A stretch of 64,000 bases of DNA from Sipunculus nudus. Lineage: Eukaryota > Annelida > Sipuncula > Golfingiida > Sipunculidae. The position numbers were made by a program, and so were the translations under genes. The stretch's first letter is position 1. Every line of letters begins with the position of its first letter. Below, one piece after another: positions 10,466 through 21,900 of this stretch. Where the stretch lies: NCBI GenBank assembly GCA_026874595.1, contig CM049322.1, forward strand, positions 55,464,386-55,528,385. The letters run 5' to 3'. The notes below the pieces were generated by a model, which was not told the origin of the DNA, ran no database searches, and saw nothing but the letters and a program-made list of their open reading frames with translations.

Positions 10466-13400
10466 TCACGATAGGAAAAACAGAACAAACTTAAAAATCA
10501 ACAATAAAATATCTACAATGATCTTATAGGGGAAATTTTTATAACACTCCATATAAATTAAACCTGGACTCAACCGTGGCATATTAATTCCAGCACTCTT
10601 TGCCCATGTTTTAAGCTGATTATAAAAGGTTTTACTCACATGACACTCGCAGAATATATGTACTACTGACTCATCTTCAATAAAACAATATGAACATCTT
10701 TTACCATCCATTATTCGCCAGTTGTACAGTTGTTCATTCACCCATAAAATATTAATAGTACCCTATACTGAAATTGCCGCAGATACATGTCTAAGGTCGT
10801 ACAATATACATGACTAACTGCCTGATCCCATTTAAAATGGTCACCTAACAGATTATGTAACCTTTCTTTACAAATTGGTTCATATAGCTTTTTATTAATT
10901 ACCATCGAATAAATAGTCTTAAACTTCACATTTTCCAAATCAATTTTCTTTTCGTTTACCATCACAATGTTACTCTTCACTTCAAAGGATTCTATTTCAT
11001 CTGGAATATTATTTAAAAATATTTCTTGTTTCCATTTCGCGGGTATCGCTTTCTGTACTGATAGCCATGGTAAAAACGTTTTAATATACATGGGATTATC
11101 TATTGGAACCAAATCTTTTAAATCTTTAACCCTACCATTTTTGTTAAACATCTGAAAGACGTACTTTATACCTAGGTTAGCTATATGTATATTAAAAATT
11201 GGTCTTTTGTCGACTCTGATACATTGATTGTTCCATACTTGTTGTAAACAAATATTAGCAATTGATTCAGGATTACACATTGTATATGACGCCCATGACT
11301 GCAAACAGTGAAAATAAAAGGTAGGCAAATTTTTGTCAATATTAGACGGATCAAAATTTGTATCAACATATCTTAAACCACCAATGCCTCTCAGATATAA
11401 GTTTGGTCTGACTGTATACTTTGTTTCTAATAAATTCTTTAATCTTACTATCCACATTACTCTTTGACTTTAAATGATAGAAGCTGTATCCGGCAATCCT
11501 ATGCCGCCACTTTCTGTCTTACCAATCAATACTTCATACTTGATTTTAGGCCTTCTGCCGTACCATATAAAATCAACAACACAACTTTTTATTCGCTTAA
11601 CAAACTCTCTCGGTGGTTCAATTATATTAACGACATATAATAATTTTGAAATACACATGCATTTCAAGAGAATATTTCTACGAAAAATCGTTAGAGATCT
11701 AATGTTACACATACTGAGTGTCATTTTCATTTTGTCGTAAATACACTCAAAATTAAATGAATCGGATAACTTCAGGTTATATGTGTGCCATATTCCTAAT
11801 ATTTTTATGCCATTTTTATATAAATTAACCCATTTAAAATCTTTGGTGCCAAGTGTATATTCTTTGTTTTTTCCCATATAGGCAGCTTCGCATTTATCAT
11901 AATTAATCTCTACTAATGAGACTTTCCCAAATTTTTCCAATATATCTATAACCGATTGAATAGACTGAAAATCTTTAAGAAAATATGTTGTGTCGTCAGC
12001 GAATAGACATTGTTTAATCTCATAGCCGTTGATATCTATGCCTCTAACCGAACTGGAATGACGAACAAGTATTGCCAAAATTTCAATGACAAACAGGAAT
12101 AAATAAAGGGCCAAAGGATCCCCCTGCCGGGTTCCCCGTTCTAATTTAAAATAGCCAGTAGTGTATCCATTGTTTATCACACAGCTTTCCACGTCAAAGT
12201 GTAACAAACGAACCCAGGTTAGAAAATCATGTCCAAAACCAAATCTCTCCAGTGTGGCGAAAAGAAAATTTTAATCGATGGAGTCAAAGGCCGCTGCGAA
12301 GTCCACAGCAAAAATAATAGTGTTTCTGTCTTGTAATTTACAGTATTCTAAAATATCAGAAATAAGACGATTAGTGTCAGATATTCTCCTGCCTTTTATA
12401 AATGCGCTCTGATCTTCATGAATTAGTTTTGGAAGAATTGTCTGTATTCGTTTAACTAATACTTTACTTAATATTTTGACATCAACATTTAATAAACTTA
12501 TTGGCCGCCAAGATGACAGGTGTCTATTGTCCTTGCCTGGTTTCTCTATCAAAGTTATAACGGCTTGTTTTTGACTTGGAGTTAAAGCTCCATCTCTGAA
12601 ACACTCATTAAGACAATTAAACAAATCGTCACAAATTATATCAAAAAAGGTTACATAAAATTCTTTCGGCAGACCGTCGTTCCCCGGGGTTTTATTATTT
12701 TTCATATATTTAATGCTATCAATATATCATTCTTTGTAAGTGTACCTTCTCAGCTTAAAATGTCATTTTCAGACAAACGGGGAACATTGACTTTAGAAAG
12801 AAAATCAGAGCATTCACTCTCACTGGTATCTGTCTTTCTGGAATACTTTTGTTTGTAAAACAATCTTAATTCTTCCATAATTTCTTTGGAGCTTGTTAAC
12901 TCTTTATCCGACTTAATTAATTTCTTAACGGTTGTTCTCGTTTTGTTTTTCCTTGCCATATTTAAAAAAAAAACTTAGTATTTCGTTCCCCTTCTTCAAA
13001 CCATTCAACACGTGATCTTACTATTTGTCCTGCATTTAAGTTTTCATAATATTCCTCAATTTTCTTTTTAATTTCATTATATATTGTTTGACTTAATTTT
13101 TTGTTTCTTGATAGATTTAACTCTGCATTATACAAAGCCTTTTCAAGGTTTGACAGCTCCTCCCTCTCTTTCTTCCGCTTTTCTTTAGAGAATTTAATAG
13201 CAAATTCTCGTATTCTAAACTTTAAATATTCCCACCATTGTTTTGCCCCCATATCATTTCTATCCTTGTTCCTCAAACTATTTACGTACTCCTTAAATTT
13301 ACTTTTTAACAGAGGGTCCTTTAATAATTATATATTAAGTTTCCAATGTGAAGGCCCATATTCTCGTTCTGGTATCGAGTTAAAGTGACAAACAACAGGT

Positions 13401-14096
13401 GAATGATCTGTCAGAATAGCCGGAGCAATCTTTATATTTTAACATGGGCATTCAGCTCACTATTTAAGAATATGTAATTAAGTCTGCGCTGCCCTAAAGG
13501 GGTTTTTGATCTCCAAGTGTATAGACGTTCATCTGGGTTCCTTATCCAAAACAAGTCAATTAATTCAAACGCTGACATCATATTGTTAATCAGTTTTACA
13601 GATTTAACTTTGGTTTTAAAGCTTGTCTCGTCTGCATCAAGCTCATTCAGACAAACATTAAAATCACCTCCCCATATTACCTTCATTGCAGAGTCAACTT
13701 GCAATGAATTAATTTTTCTCATATATGTTGGTAAAAACGAACTTGCTCTGGCTCTGTATTAGGTGCATACGTATTTATAAATAAAAAACCATGGCCCTCA
13801 ACAAGAGCTTTTAGTATTATGTATCTACCATTAATATCAACGTGTTTACTTATTCCTTTAAATTCTAAATTCTTTCCAATCAGGGTTATTACACCACGAG
13901 ATAAATTCGTCCCGTGAGAGAAAAAACTAACTCCCTTCCACTGTTTTGTCCATGTTGTTATAACACTTTCTGTACTGTGAGTCTCCTGAAGAAAAATAAC
14001 ACTGTTGTTTCCTCCTTTATCCAATAACCAGTTGTACATTTCTTGTCTTTTTTCAGTCTCCCTATTCCCCAGACATTTAACGTTAATACTGAAAAA
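10466..14096 (-). pseudogene. LINE ORF2 (endonuclease-reverse transcriptase), broken, copy 1
   Basis: In order on the minus strand: an AP endonuclease beginning near INVKCLGNRETEKRQ (from 14090), with FLQETHS, then WGGDFNV and QRRLNYIF, and ending in LTDHSPV near 13410; a linker with EEGERNTKFF; then reverse transcriptase with NKTPGNDGLPKEFY, WRPISLLN, FAVDFAAAFDSID, GTRQGDPLALYLF and the catalytic FADD (about 12000). Last comes a Cys/His end, CSYCF...HIFCECH. Breaks: a frameshift at about 13722, another near 13430, a stop near 13330, a slipped poly-T run at 12961-12973 (10 bases), stops near 12740, a TAA after FDSID at about 12268, and a frameshift near 10780. Nearly all are shared with copy 2. 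Confidence 0.88.
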
Positions 14097-14617
14097 TTAA
14101 ACATAAAGATTCGGCTTCAGTTATCTTGGATATTTTCATGGCCCGCCAACATATATTACGTACAAAATCACACACATAAGTATTCGGTTTGTTAACAATA
14201 TCTATCCCCTTGACCAGGTACATCTGAGATAATCTCAAAATATGAACTTTTGTCGTGATAATACAGCAACTGAAGAATATATCCATGCTTATAGTAATAA
14301 CAAAATTATATATCAGCATATATAGCACTTGGCGCTATTCGATAAAAATTAGATAATGATGATTATTTTAAAAAAATAAATCAGTGAATAAAGAATGCGG
14401 GAGGTAAAGGTTCAGTGAGAATCAAATGTCACCCGCATCCCTTAAAGAATAGATATAAATACACTGATGTTTTATTACCGAAATGTGTGGATATAATATG
14501 TTGAGACCGGCTCCGTTTTTTTTATATATATGATTACTCCTCACAATAGCAATACGGGAATATTGAATACAAAATGCAATATGATACAGGCAGGCACAAA
14601 TATTCACGGAGAACGAC

Positions 14618-15538
14618 CTAACTTTCTTGTCCTGGTGTCGACGTTAGTTGTGGATTGGTCTGCATGGCCTCTGAAAATAGCTTTGGCGGATTTTGTTGTA
14701 ACACCTGCACCCATGAATAAAATTTACCGCTGCTGTTGAATTTATGAACTTTTGACCCGTGATCCCTAACACACACCTTTCCATCATGTGTCCAACAGTC
14801 TGTTATAAGTTGCTCTCTTTTCATTCCGAGAGCAGTGTGTAGCATTCCTACTCTGGCTCGAGTGAGGTCTTCGTTGATGTAAATCCCCCTAGACTCCTCA
14901 CCTGCCATTTTCAGATGGGATTTCCTTTTAAGTAGAGCTACCTTTGTTTTGTGAGACAAAAACTTTACAAGTATTGGTCTGTATTTACCTTGTGGTGCAG
15001 GTTTGCCAACTCTGTGAGAGATATCAATATCGTTGGGCTGAATGTCAACATTTAACAGTTCTCTGGCCATGTTTATAACAAGTTTAATCTTCCTCTGTTT
15101 TTTCTGCCATGTGTTTGTGATTCTGAGAGAAGTGCGTCTTGAGTATTGTTGTTGTCGGTCCAGGCCATCTTGCATTTCACTCAGTTAATTTTCTAAATTG
15201 TCCACCTTTCTTGTTAGCTCCTGTATATGGTGTCCATAACATTTCATTCTTTCCTCCACTGCTGCATCTATAATACCTATCAAAGCTGATTTAGTAGTTT
15301 CTGACTGTAAAGCTGTTTCTAAAAGATGTGTAAATTTCTGAGCCTCATCAATAACTAGTATAGGTTCTGTATCTGATTTCTTTTCCTTAGTATTTAAGCT
15401 AGTCAACAGGTATTCCTCTGATGAATCTAAATTATCCATATTGTAACGTTTTCTTTCCTGAAAACTTACAGAGCTACCTCCTGAAGAGTCACTAAGACCT
15501 CTTTTCTTTTGGGATATTTTCTGAGACAGACCATACAT
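14618..15538 (-). pseudogene. LINE ORF1 (L1-type RNA-binding protein), one internal stop, copy 1
   Basis: The frame starts at ATG 15538 (MYGLSQKISQ) and stays open except for one TAA at 15185-15187, which separates KVDNLEN from LSEMQDGLDRQQQ in the same frame. The N-terminal third is polar. A heptad-like, charged stretch follows around the stop, as expected for the ORF1 coiled coil. The C-terminal part has ISHRVGKP and RPILVKFLSHKTKVALL, typical of the L1/Tx1 ORF1 RNA-recognition and C-terminal domains. In live elements this protein coats the LINE RNA as a trimer. The identical stop is present in copy 2, so it is older than the duplication. Confidence 0.8.
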
Positions 15539-15795
15539 TTATCCTTGACCTTTTTACGTCTTTTTACATATAAACCGATTCTCGAGACCAAATATTACAA
15601 TAATAAACATATGAAAGTTCGTCCCATCCAGATTTTTACCTTCCCAACAATCTATACTTCCTATCTTAACCATAATGAGTAAGTTTAGACAAACAGTAAG
15701 GAATATTTACCTCAAATTAGATGTTTTTCTACGGAGCCGGTCTAAAGTGTGTGTTAATCAAATAGCGCCATCTAGTGCCACCTTGTGTGTTTATG

Positions 15796-15812
15796 TATAT
15801 ATATATATATAT
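15796..15812. repeat. Short (TA)n, greatly longer in copy 2
   Basis: Only about 8 repeats here; about 26 at 61855-61908. Confidence 0.9.
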
Positions 15813-16140
15813 GAGCGTTTTAGCCACGAAGCTGTGCACGTACACGGTCAAGGATCACAATAATGACGGAGACCAGTATATAAGACACACCTTTTTATTT
15901 ATTGTGTTTATGCTCTGTAACACAATCCTATCCGATCCCTTGCACTCTGAAGTAAGCAAGGTATTTTGTGCAACCTCGTGCTCCTTGGACGAATCACGTT
16001 CACCAGCCGGTCAAAATCGAGCACCCCCTCGCAGCCAAGTGAAAAATATGAGATGCATCGTCAAAATATTTGACAGTAAAGGGAAGCCTGAAAATAGTAT
16101 GGTCATATATTTTTTTCCGCAGGTGTCTACGTGATCGTAA
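15812..16140 (+). repeat. Array segment Q, unit 1
   Basis: Starts GAGCGTTTTAGCCACG; includes ACCAGTATATAAGACACA, CTTGCACTCTGA and CCTCGCAGCCAA. Relatives lie at 32500-32770 and 42030-42330. On the minus strand the frame SYILVSVIIV (15840-15890) is shared with 42.1 kb, and a similar hydrophobic stretch is present at 32.5 kb. The plus-strand frame to 16134 is not conserved between relatives. Confidence 0.75.
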
Positions 16141-16600
16141 TTAATACTATTTTTTTTATTATTTTTTATTCAATAATCTTTTATAAATCCATATAACTGG
16201 TAAATGATTATATTTTTGATAAACAAATACAAATAAACACGTTGAGTGTGTATGTGCATTTCGTGTGTTAATTATTTATGAGAATGCTATCCAAAATAAT
16301 TAAAAGAGACACGCTATATATTATGAATAAACATAAAGGGTTTACCATTTAGATTACCTTTTCACACTGATAAGTAACATGACCAGTACAGGTATAAGTG
16401 GTATTTAAGTCATTAATCTTACTCATCTTACTCATTCAGCACTTGAATTATGTCTTGATATAATTAAATGTATACAAAATGCTCAGTTTCTTGACAAAAT
16501 TATGCCTGCTACCTATATAGTAATTGCGCAAATGGTTAATTAGACATTGAAGCATTCTTAAGTATTTCATTTTACCGAGATATTCATTTACTCTAAAAGA
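16140..16600. other. AT-rich non-coding region
   Basis: No gene or clear repeat recognised apart from partial similarity to 42340-42560 (CACGTTGAGTGTGTATGTGCATT against CAACGTGTTTATGTGCATT), which continues segment Q. Confidence 0.5.
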
Positions 16601-16609
16601 ACAAATCCA

Positions 16610-18093
16610 AGTTAGCCCAAATCGGTATCAACATCAAAGATAAGCTGATGCGTTTGATGAAAATATGTTTGTATCAGGTTTCAGAAAACCAGTCCATGTA
16701 TTGCAAAAAAAAATAATAAAAACCGATTCAAAGCAGATCCGTCTGGGACGGAATAGGAATGCTCTATGACTTCTCTTAACAATACATGTAGATATATAAT
16801 GAGGTTAATGGACATATCGTGTTTTAAGGGCAAATGTCAATTGACAGTTAACTGCAGGCTGGCTCTTTTGAAAAAAATATATTCCCTTCATGTCGGCATC
16901 TAGGTCAAAATATATTCATGTGGCTGAGCCAGAAAGGTAATCCCTGTGACTGATAACAGTATGTGCCGACAACTGTTGTTAGCAAATTCACTGTAGCTGC
17001 TTTCTTAACAAACATCAGGTTTCCACATATACATGATGATAACGCAACGTTAAAGCATGATGACTAAGCAATAACTTTCTATGAATGGATTACTGCTTTG
17101 GGTAAAACATGTTTGCTAAGAATAAGCAAGAAGCACTAACTGTACAGTAAATGGAATACACTACGTTATGCAAGAGCTCCTGTTTTGAGAGAAAGATTTT
17201 CTGAGATTTCCTTTTATTACAAGTTCCCAGAGTCCTCTATCTGTGATGTTCTGAGAGGTATTTACTTGAATTTTTTTTTTTTTGATATCTGGGGCAGAAT
17301 TAAGACTACGCTACATGAGTAGGACTTCACTACGAGTTTGTGTGTCCCTTGAGCTTCACCTGTATTGATTGCAAAACCCATATTTGAAGAAAATACGTAA
17401 ACGTTCCCTTTTTCCGGCAAGCTTTCGTTCCCTTTAACGCTCGATCAACCATATCCGACAGTGAAGAGGTTTCTAGAATCTATGGTAGGACTTTGAGCAC
17501 CAAAGGTTTGTTTATATGATTTCGGTGGAAAAATAACAAATAAGAACTGTAGGTGTTCTAGCCAAATAAAAACGGCTACAAACCTCAAAAACTAAACCAT
17601 AAACCTGGTTGAAAACACTTTACATTCATAATGGAAATACTACATCTGTTTTGTACGGGGGTCATGATTACGAATTTATTGTTTCATATTCTTTAATATA
17701 TTTTTTTTTTGATAAAATGCGATCTCTTGCTTACATGAGTTGGAGATGTCTCAATGCGTTTCAAGAGGATATAAAATTGACTGCGCAGTGAACCGTTAAA
17801 ATAATCACTATAATTTGAGGCGTAAATTTACATAGACCGGTTGTAAAATGAATATTTAAAATGCTTTACAGTAATTTCAATTATGTACAGAATAATGGCT
17901 TTTTGTTTGCAATAGACTGTTGCGGTCGTCACTGTTGCACATTCTCCAGTCTTCTCTTTCTATTATGTTCGGAATTAATGACACATATACACACACATAT
18001 ACATTGCATTATCATGATTAAACCGGACGGATGGTCTGTATGTCATTGAAAAAAAAAGTAACAATAAAAAACAAATGATTGGTAAAATAGAAG
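16610..18093 (+). repeat. Array segments V and P, end of unit 1
   Basis: Runs from the V landmarks into P: TGACTGATAACAG, CATCAGGTTTCCACATATAC, AACTGTACAGTAAATGGAATACAC, TGTGATGTTCTGAGAGGTATTTACT, GATCAACCATATCCGACAGTG, GATGTCTCAATGCGTTTC, GGATATAAAA. The same succession is at 44800-46090, and partly at 20900-21900, 30130-31440 and 38270-38490. It ends where segment A of unit 2 begins. No coding signal. Confidence 0.8.
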
Positions 18094-18480
18094 CACACAT
18101 CCACTTACCAGATGTGTACAGTTGGTTTTCAACTCAACAATTGTTCCGTACCTGCATATTCTGTTCTAAAACGCACCTTACTATTGATGCAATGAAGCAT
18201 CAGCCCGTAATCTATATGTTTTCATTATATTAGTAACATAAACAGTGTTTTTTGCATACATTATATCCTACGCAGGCGCATATGTACCAAGTTAGAATTG
18301 TCATGTTGTTGCTGGTGGGCGTCTTTCCCAACGCTGATATCACAATTATGAGGGTACATAAAATTGAAAGAGTATTTTGCTGCTGCCAGTTCTGAATAAT
18401 AACAATTATAGACCTTATTGAAAAGTAAAATCAGAGCAAGCAATCGTACCTCACATTCAGACATAACCGTGGCTTTACTT
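18094..18480 (+). repeat. Array segment A, unit 2
   Basis: Diverged relative of 1-470: CACATCCACTTACCAGATG, TTGTTCCGTACCTGC, GGGCGTCTTTCCCAACG, TTGCTGCTGCCAG. It carries a short plus-strand frame at 18286-18399 starting ATGTACCAAGTTAG. This reads as a hydrophobic, signal-like start (MYQVRIVMLLLVGVF), then about 23 residues ending CCCQF and a TGA. The equivalent frame is broken in some other copies, so I do not call it a gene. Confidence 0.8.
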
Positions 18481-18499
18481 CATGATATATTGATTAACA

Positions 18500-20480
18500 G
18501 CCCCAGATAATAAATGTGAAATGCAACTTTTCTATGTTCGCTTGCCAAATTAAATGTGAAAAGTTACCCTTGTAGGCCGAATGATAGTTTATTAGAATGA
18601 AGGTAACTATATGAATTAAACAAAATTAGCCTATATGAATATAAGCCTATGACAGGCTATGTCACCGCATGGCTATGACACGGCAAGGCAACACCATCAG
18701 CACCATACGCGGGGTGAAGTCAGATGATGTTGGTCACCTAACAAACAAAATACTGTACATTTCAGTGTCTCTACTCAGAATTTATTTCGTTTGTGTCTAT
18801 TCTTACTTCAAACTTCCGCTCTCCGTGGTCTGTTTGATTTTTAATGATGTTAGTTTAAAAATCATGCATAAGTGTGACGAATGAAAGCGACGTAAACATA
18901 AATTACAATAAAACATTTCGATAAACACGGAAACGATTGTTGGATAAAGAGAAAAATTGTATCAGGTTTAGCCTAATCGAAAAAGGTTTACAACGCCTAT
19001 ACAAACTACTGATACCGATAGTTATAAAAATAAAAATAATCTGATTATTGAACACATTTAGCATCAGAATGTAAAAAAATCACAATTCGCACATTAAGGC
19101 ATACGTAAGAAAGCCGATATGCCGAATGGTTTTCGAAATGTTGTCGTGTCATTAGCCATGATAAGGCCTATTAGTAAACTAGTATAGCTGGCATCACAAG
19201 ACACACGACTGGATCTGTCTACGTTTTATCGGATTGGGTTGAGTTTGGTCAAAATAAATACTCAATAGGCCTATCAATAATATAATTACATATGCATAAA
19301 ATGTAAGGTTTACAGAAGAAGCCTACATCACAAACACAGGCTTGTGTTTCAAGGCATGTGCCGGTTCAATGCTGCATTGACCCTGTCGCATCGTCCTACA
19401 GTCGATGCTGACGTTGCTACAGATGTCTCTTTTATTGTATGCACCAGTCTTACATGTGTATGTTCAGTGCTAGCATTCTCTGTTGATATGGCGGCATAGC
19501 CCGGCCCACGCGTGGGGTCTGACGTGTAAACAGCGTTCATGCTAGTCTGGGGTCTTCTCGCCTGGCCGAGCCGGGCCGGCCCACGTGTGAACCCTGATAA
19601 GTAGAAATACAGCGTTCTTTGTTCATGATGTTTCCTGTAACGTGTGTATTGTTTGGTTCTTCAGATTGTTAGGGAAATGGAAAGTTCTCGGCTTGAGGTG
19701 AAAAGTTATAAATAAGGAAAAATACTCCTGCGGACACGGAAGAGTGTTGGTCAGTTTGTGGGACCTTTTCCGATACATGCATCAGTTATAGATCTTCTTC
19801 AAAATTTATAACGGTTTTTATATAGTCTTCAGTTTGTCTTTCGGATCACTGCCAGGATATCACTTTTGGATATTACTTTTACAGTAGATTGATTTTGTGA
19901 TTACGTCGGACTGTTATTCTCTGAGAAGATTTGTGTGAACTGTTTATCCGACGTATACATTTTAAAGGGCTATTAGCCGTGACAGTGGTGGTATCCAGGT
20001 ACTGTACACTTTGTTTATTATAATGTGAAACTGTATTGATTTTCTGTTGTACTGTCGTTATAATGTGTAATTCTATTGATTTAGTGTATCGCAATATAAG
20101 GGTTGTTATAAGAATAGATTATAATTATTTGTTGACAAAAAACACCGACTTCTGTATTCATTCCCCTAGACATTTCACGCTGCCTAGTGTTAGAGAATCT
20201 GATTTTTATCTCCATAACAAAATATAGGCTCGTAACGAATACGTGATCTGGGTTCCGTAACAACTTAAGTTTATATGAAACATCTAATGCAAATACACAG
20301 AAACCCAAGTTATTCGTTCAATTCAGTGATGGCTAGATAAACACCCTTTTATATAAAAAGAGTAGTTTTATTATTATTATTTTTTGTTTTTGCTTTTAAA
20401 TTTTTATTACAGGTCTATATATGTTCCACCTGTGTTATAGAAGATATCTAGGATATATTGGATGAACAGCAGGCTTATAT
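18500..20480 (+). repeat. Array sequence following segment A, unit 2, with inserted DNA
   Basis: Diverged copy of 470-1200 with about 0.85 kb of extra DNA (about 19397-20262). The insert contains a GC-rich patch (19495-19595) with GCCGGGCCGGCCC and two CCGGCCCACG motifs, then the LTR-like piece. No gene recognised. Confidence 0.65.
19667..20262 (+). mobile_element. Possible solo LTR
   Basis: A ~596-bp piece within unit-2-specific DNA. It starts TGTTAGGG and ends CCGTAACA, so it has 5-bp TGTTA/TAACA inverted ends. TATAAATAAG lies at about 19707. The right end falls close to where alignment with unit 1 resumes. I could not find a matching target-site duplication, so the call is weak. Confidence 0.3.
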
Positions 20481-20516
20481 ATGAGCTTTCCCGTACATCC
20501 CGTACTAAAGCTCTTT

Positions 20517-20529
20517 GTATATATATATT

Positions 20530-20580
<51 letters not shown>
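20517..20580. repeat. (TA)n microsatellite
   Basis: Interrupted TA repeats with TTTA and CA interruptions. It lies just after the unit-2 equivalent of position 1200. Confidence 0.95.
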
Positions 20581-20582
<2 letters not shown>

Positions 20583-20880
20583 TACAGAAAGGGTTTGATT
20601 GCCATTCCAGGATCAAAGTGCTTGATACATAAAGTAGAGCTGCTATAAGTTCATAAAAATGCATCAATGTAATAATGTCATCAGGTGACTGAATGGGGTT
20701 GGTTTGTGTTTGTTCATGTATGGGTGCGTGTGCGAGATTATTTACGGTTGGCTGGTTTTTGCTGTATGATGCCTGCAAGTGTTAAGGTATTCACTTCGTT
20801 TATTAAGGAGTGGCGTTCTTTTGTACGTTATGATTTGTAGCTTTTCTTTTTCGCATAGGTTACACCTGTTATTCATTGTT
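20580..20880. other. Non-coding, unit-2-specific sequence
   Basis: I see no gene, repeat or splice signal worth reporting here. Confidence 0.5.
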
Positions 20881-21900
20881 GTTGTAGTTGGCTGAGCTAT
20901 AATAGACCATGTGATACAGTGTGTTTGAGCAAGGGTGATTAACGCTGTGACTGATATTAAGTAGGTTCAGTCAGTGAACTGTTTTTTTAGTGTTTTTTTC
21001 GACAATTCACTGTAGCTGTTGTCCTGCACACAGCGGGTATCAATATACACAACGCAGCTTTAACGAGTGGTAGACTTAGTAATAACGTTCAATGAACAAG
21101 TGGATTGTCGCTTTGTGTAACACATGTCTGCTATGAAAGAACACTAACCACCAAATGTACAGTATACACATAACACTAGGTTATGTTTTGGTTTCTGTAT
21201 CGCGAAGAAAAATGCCTGGGATTTTCGTTTCATCTCAACGTGGGTGTCCTCAACCTCAAACGGTTGAGAGGTGTTTGACAGAAATAAAATTGTAGAAAAG
21301 CAGGATTATAGCGTCGATTGTAAGTCGGACTTCTACGCTAGTTTGTTTGTTCCCTGGGCTTAACCTGCCTTGTTTGCAAAACAGATATTTTCCGAAAATG
21401 AATAGACGCTCCCTTTCCCGACTGACTAGCGTTTATGTCATCGTGGGATCTTCCACATTCGACATTGGTGAAGATTTTAGATTATCAGATAGACCTTCGA
21501 TCAGCGTGAATTTGTATTATATTCCGGATGAAACATATCAAACGCTAAGTGTAGGTGTCATAGAAAAATAATAAAATTATAAACCTAAGGAACCCAAACA
21601 TAGGACCATGTGGATGAATTGAAAACATTAAATTTGTATGGAATATTAACATCTGTTTTATAAGATGGTCATGGTTATGGACTTGCTGTTTATATTATTC
21701 CGTTTTTATTAATATACCTATTTTTGTTAAAAATCTGATCTCTATGTGTTTACATGAGATAGTGATGTCTCAATGCGTTTCAGAAGTGTATAAAACATCG
21801 AGATCGCGAAGGAAAGAGGTATGGCAGTCATCATAAATTTAAGCATAAACTTGTATTAAACAGAGGTTATTAACTACTGAGTTACAAAAAAGTCTGGTTG
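20880..21900 (+). repeat. Array segments V (partial) and P, unit 2
   Basis: Landmarks shared with 44.9-46.0 kb and 16.9-18.0 kb: GTGTTTGAGCAAGGGTGAT (also at 9032), CTGTAGCTGTTGTCC, CACCAAATGTACAGTA, GGTTGAGAGGTGTTTGAC, GGGCTTAACCTG, GATGTCTCAATGCGTTTC. The single-copy form of the 45-bp unit amplified at 30.5 kb is seen at 21294-21340. The open frame at 21347-21571 is not preserved in other units. Confidence 0.75.

Larger units (their letters stand above)
10440..15790 (-). mobile_element. Decayed L1/Tx1-type LINE, copy 1 (outer limits approximate)
   Basis: A two-ORF non-LTR retrotransposon read on the minus strand: ORF1 (14618-15538), a ~520-bp inter-ORF region, then ORF2 with endonuclease, reverse transcriptase and a Cys/His end (10466-14096). 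The flanks are array segment R (9.6-10.26 kb, alignable to 29.3-29.9 kb without a LINE) and segment Q (from 15812), so the element was inserted into an array unit. I could not find a clear poly(A) tail or target-site duplication; the 3' end lies between about 10260 and 10440. Numerous stops and frameshifts make it immobile. Confidence 0.85.
1..17901 (+). repeat. Recent direct duplication, copy 1 (continues left of window)
   Basis: This block matches 46091-64000 base for base over almost its whole length. The offset drifts between 46061 and 46102, mainly because (TA)n tracts and homopolymers differ in length. Single-base differences occur only every few hundred bases, for example at 510 (T here, G at 46600) and in the LINE. 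All exons of the peptide gene are identical in the two copies. The block includes array segments A, G, V, R, Q and P, the peptide gene and the LINE. The left edge is the window edge, so the true start is unknown. It may be a genuine tandem duplication or an uncollapsed haplotype. Confidence 0.97.

Noticed and set aside
15775-16134. 119-codon plus-strand frame over segment Q
   Set aside because: The 42.1 kb relative has stops and frameshifts in this frame, and the start is within a (TA)n tract.
19495-19600. GC-rich patch as a hAT-type transposon end
   Set aside because: CAGGGTTCACACGTGGG on the minus strand resembles such an end, but no matching second end or 8-bp target duplication was found.
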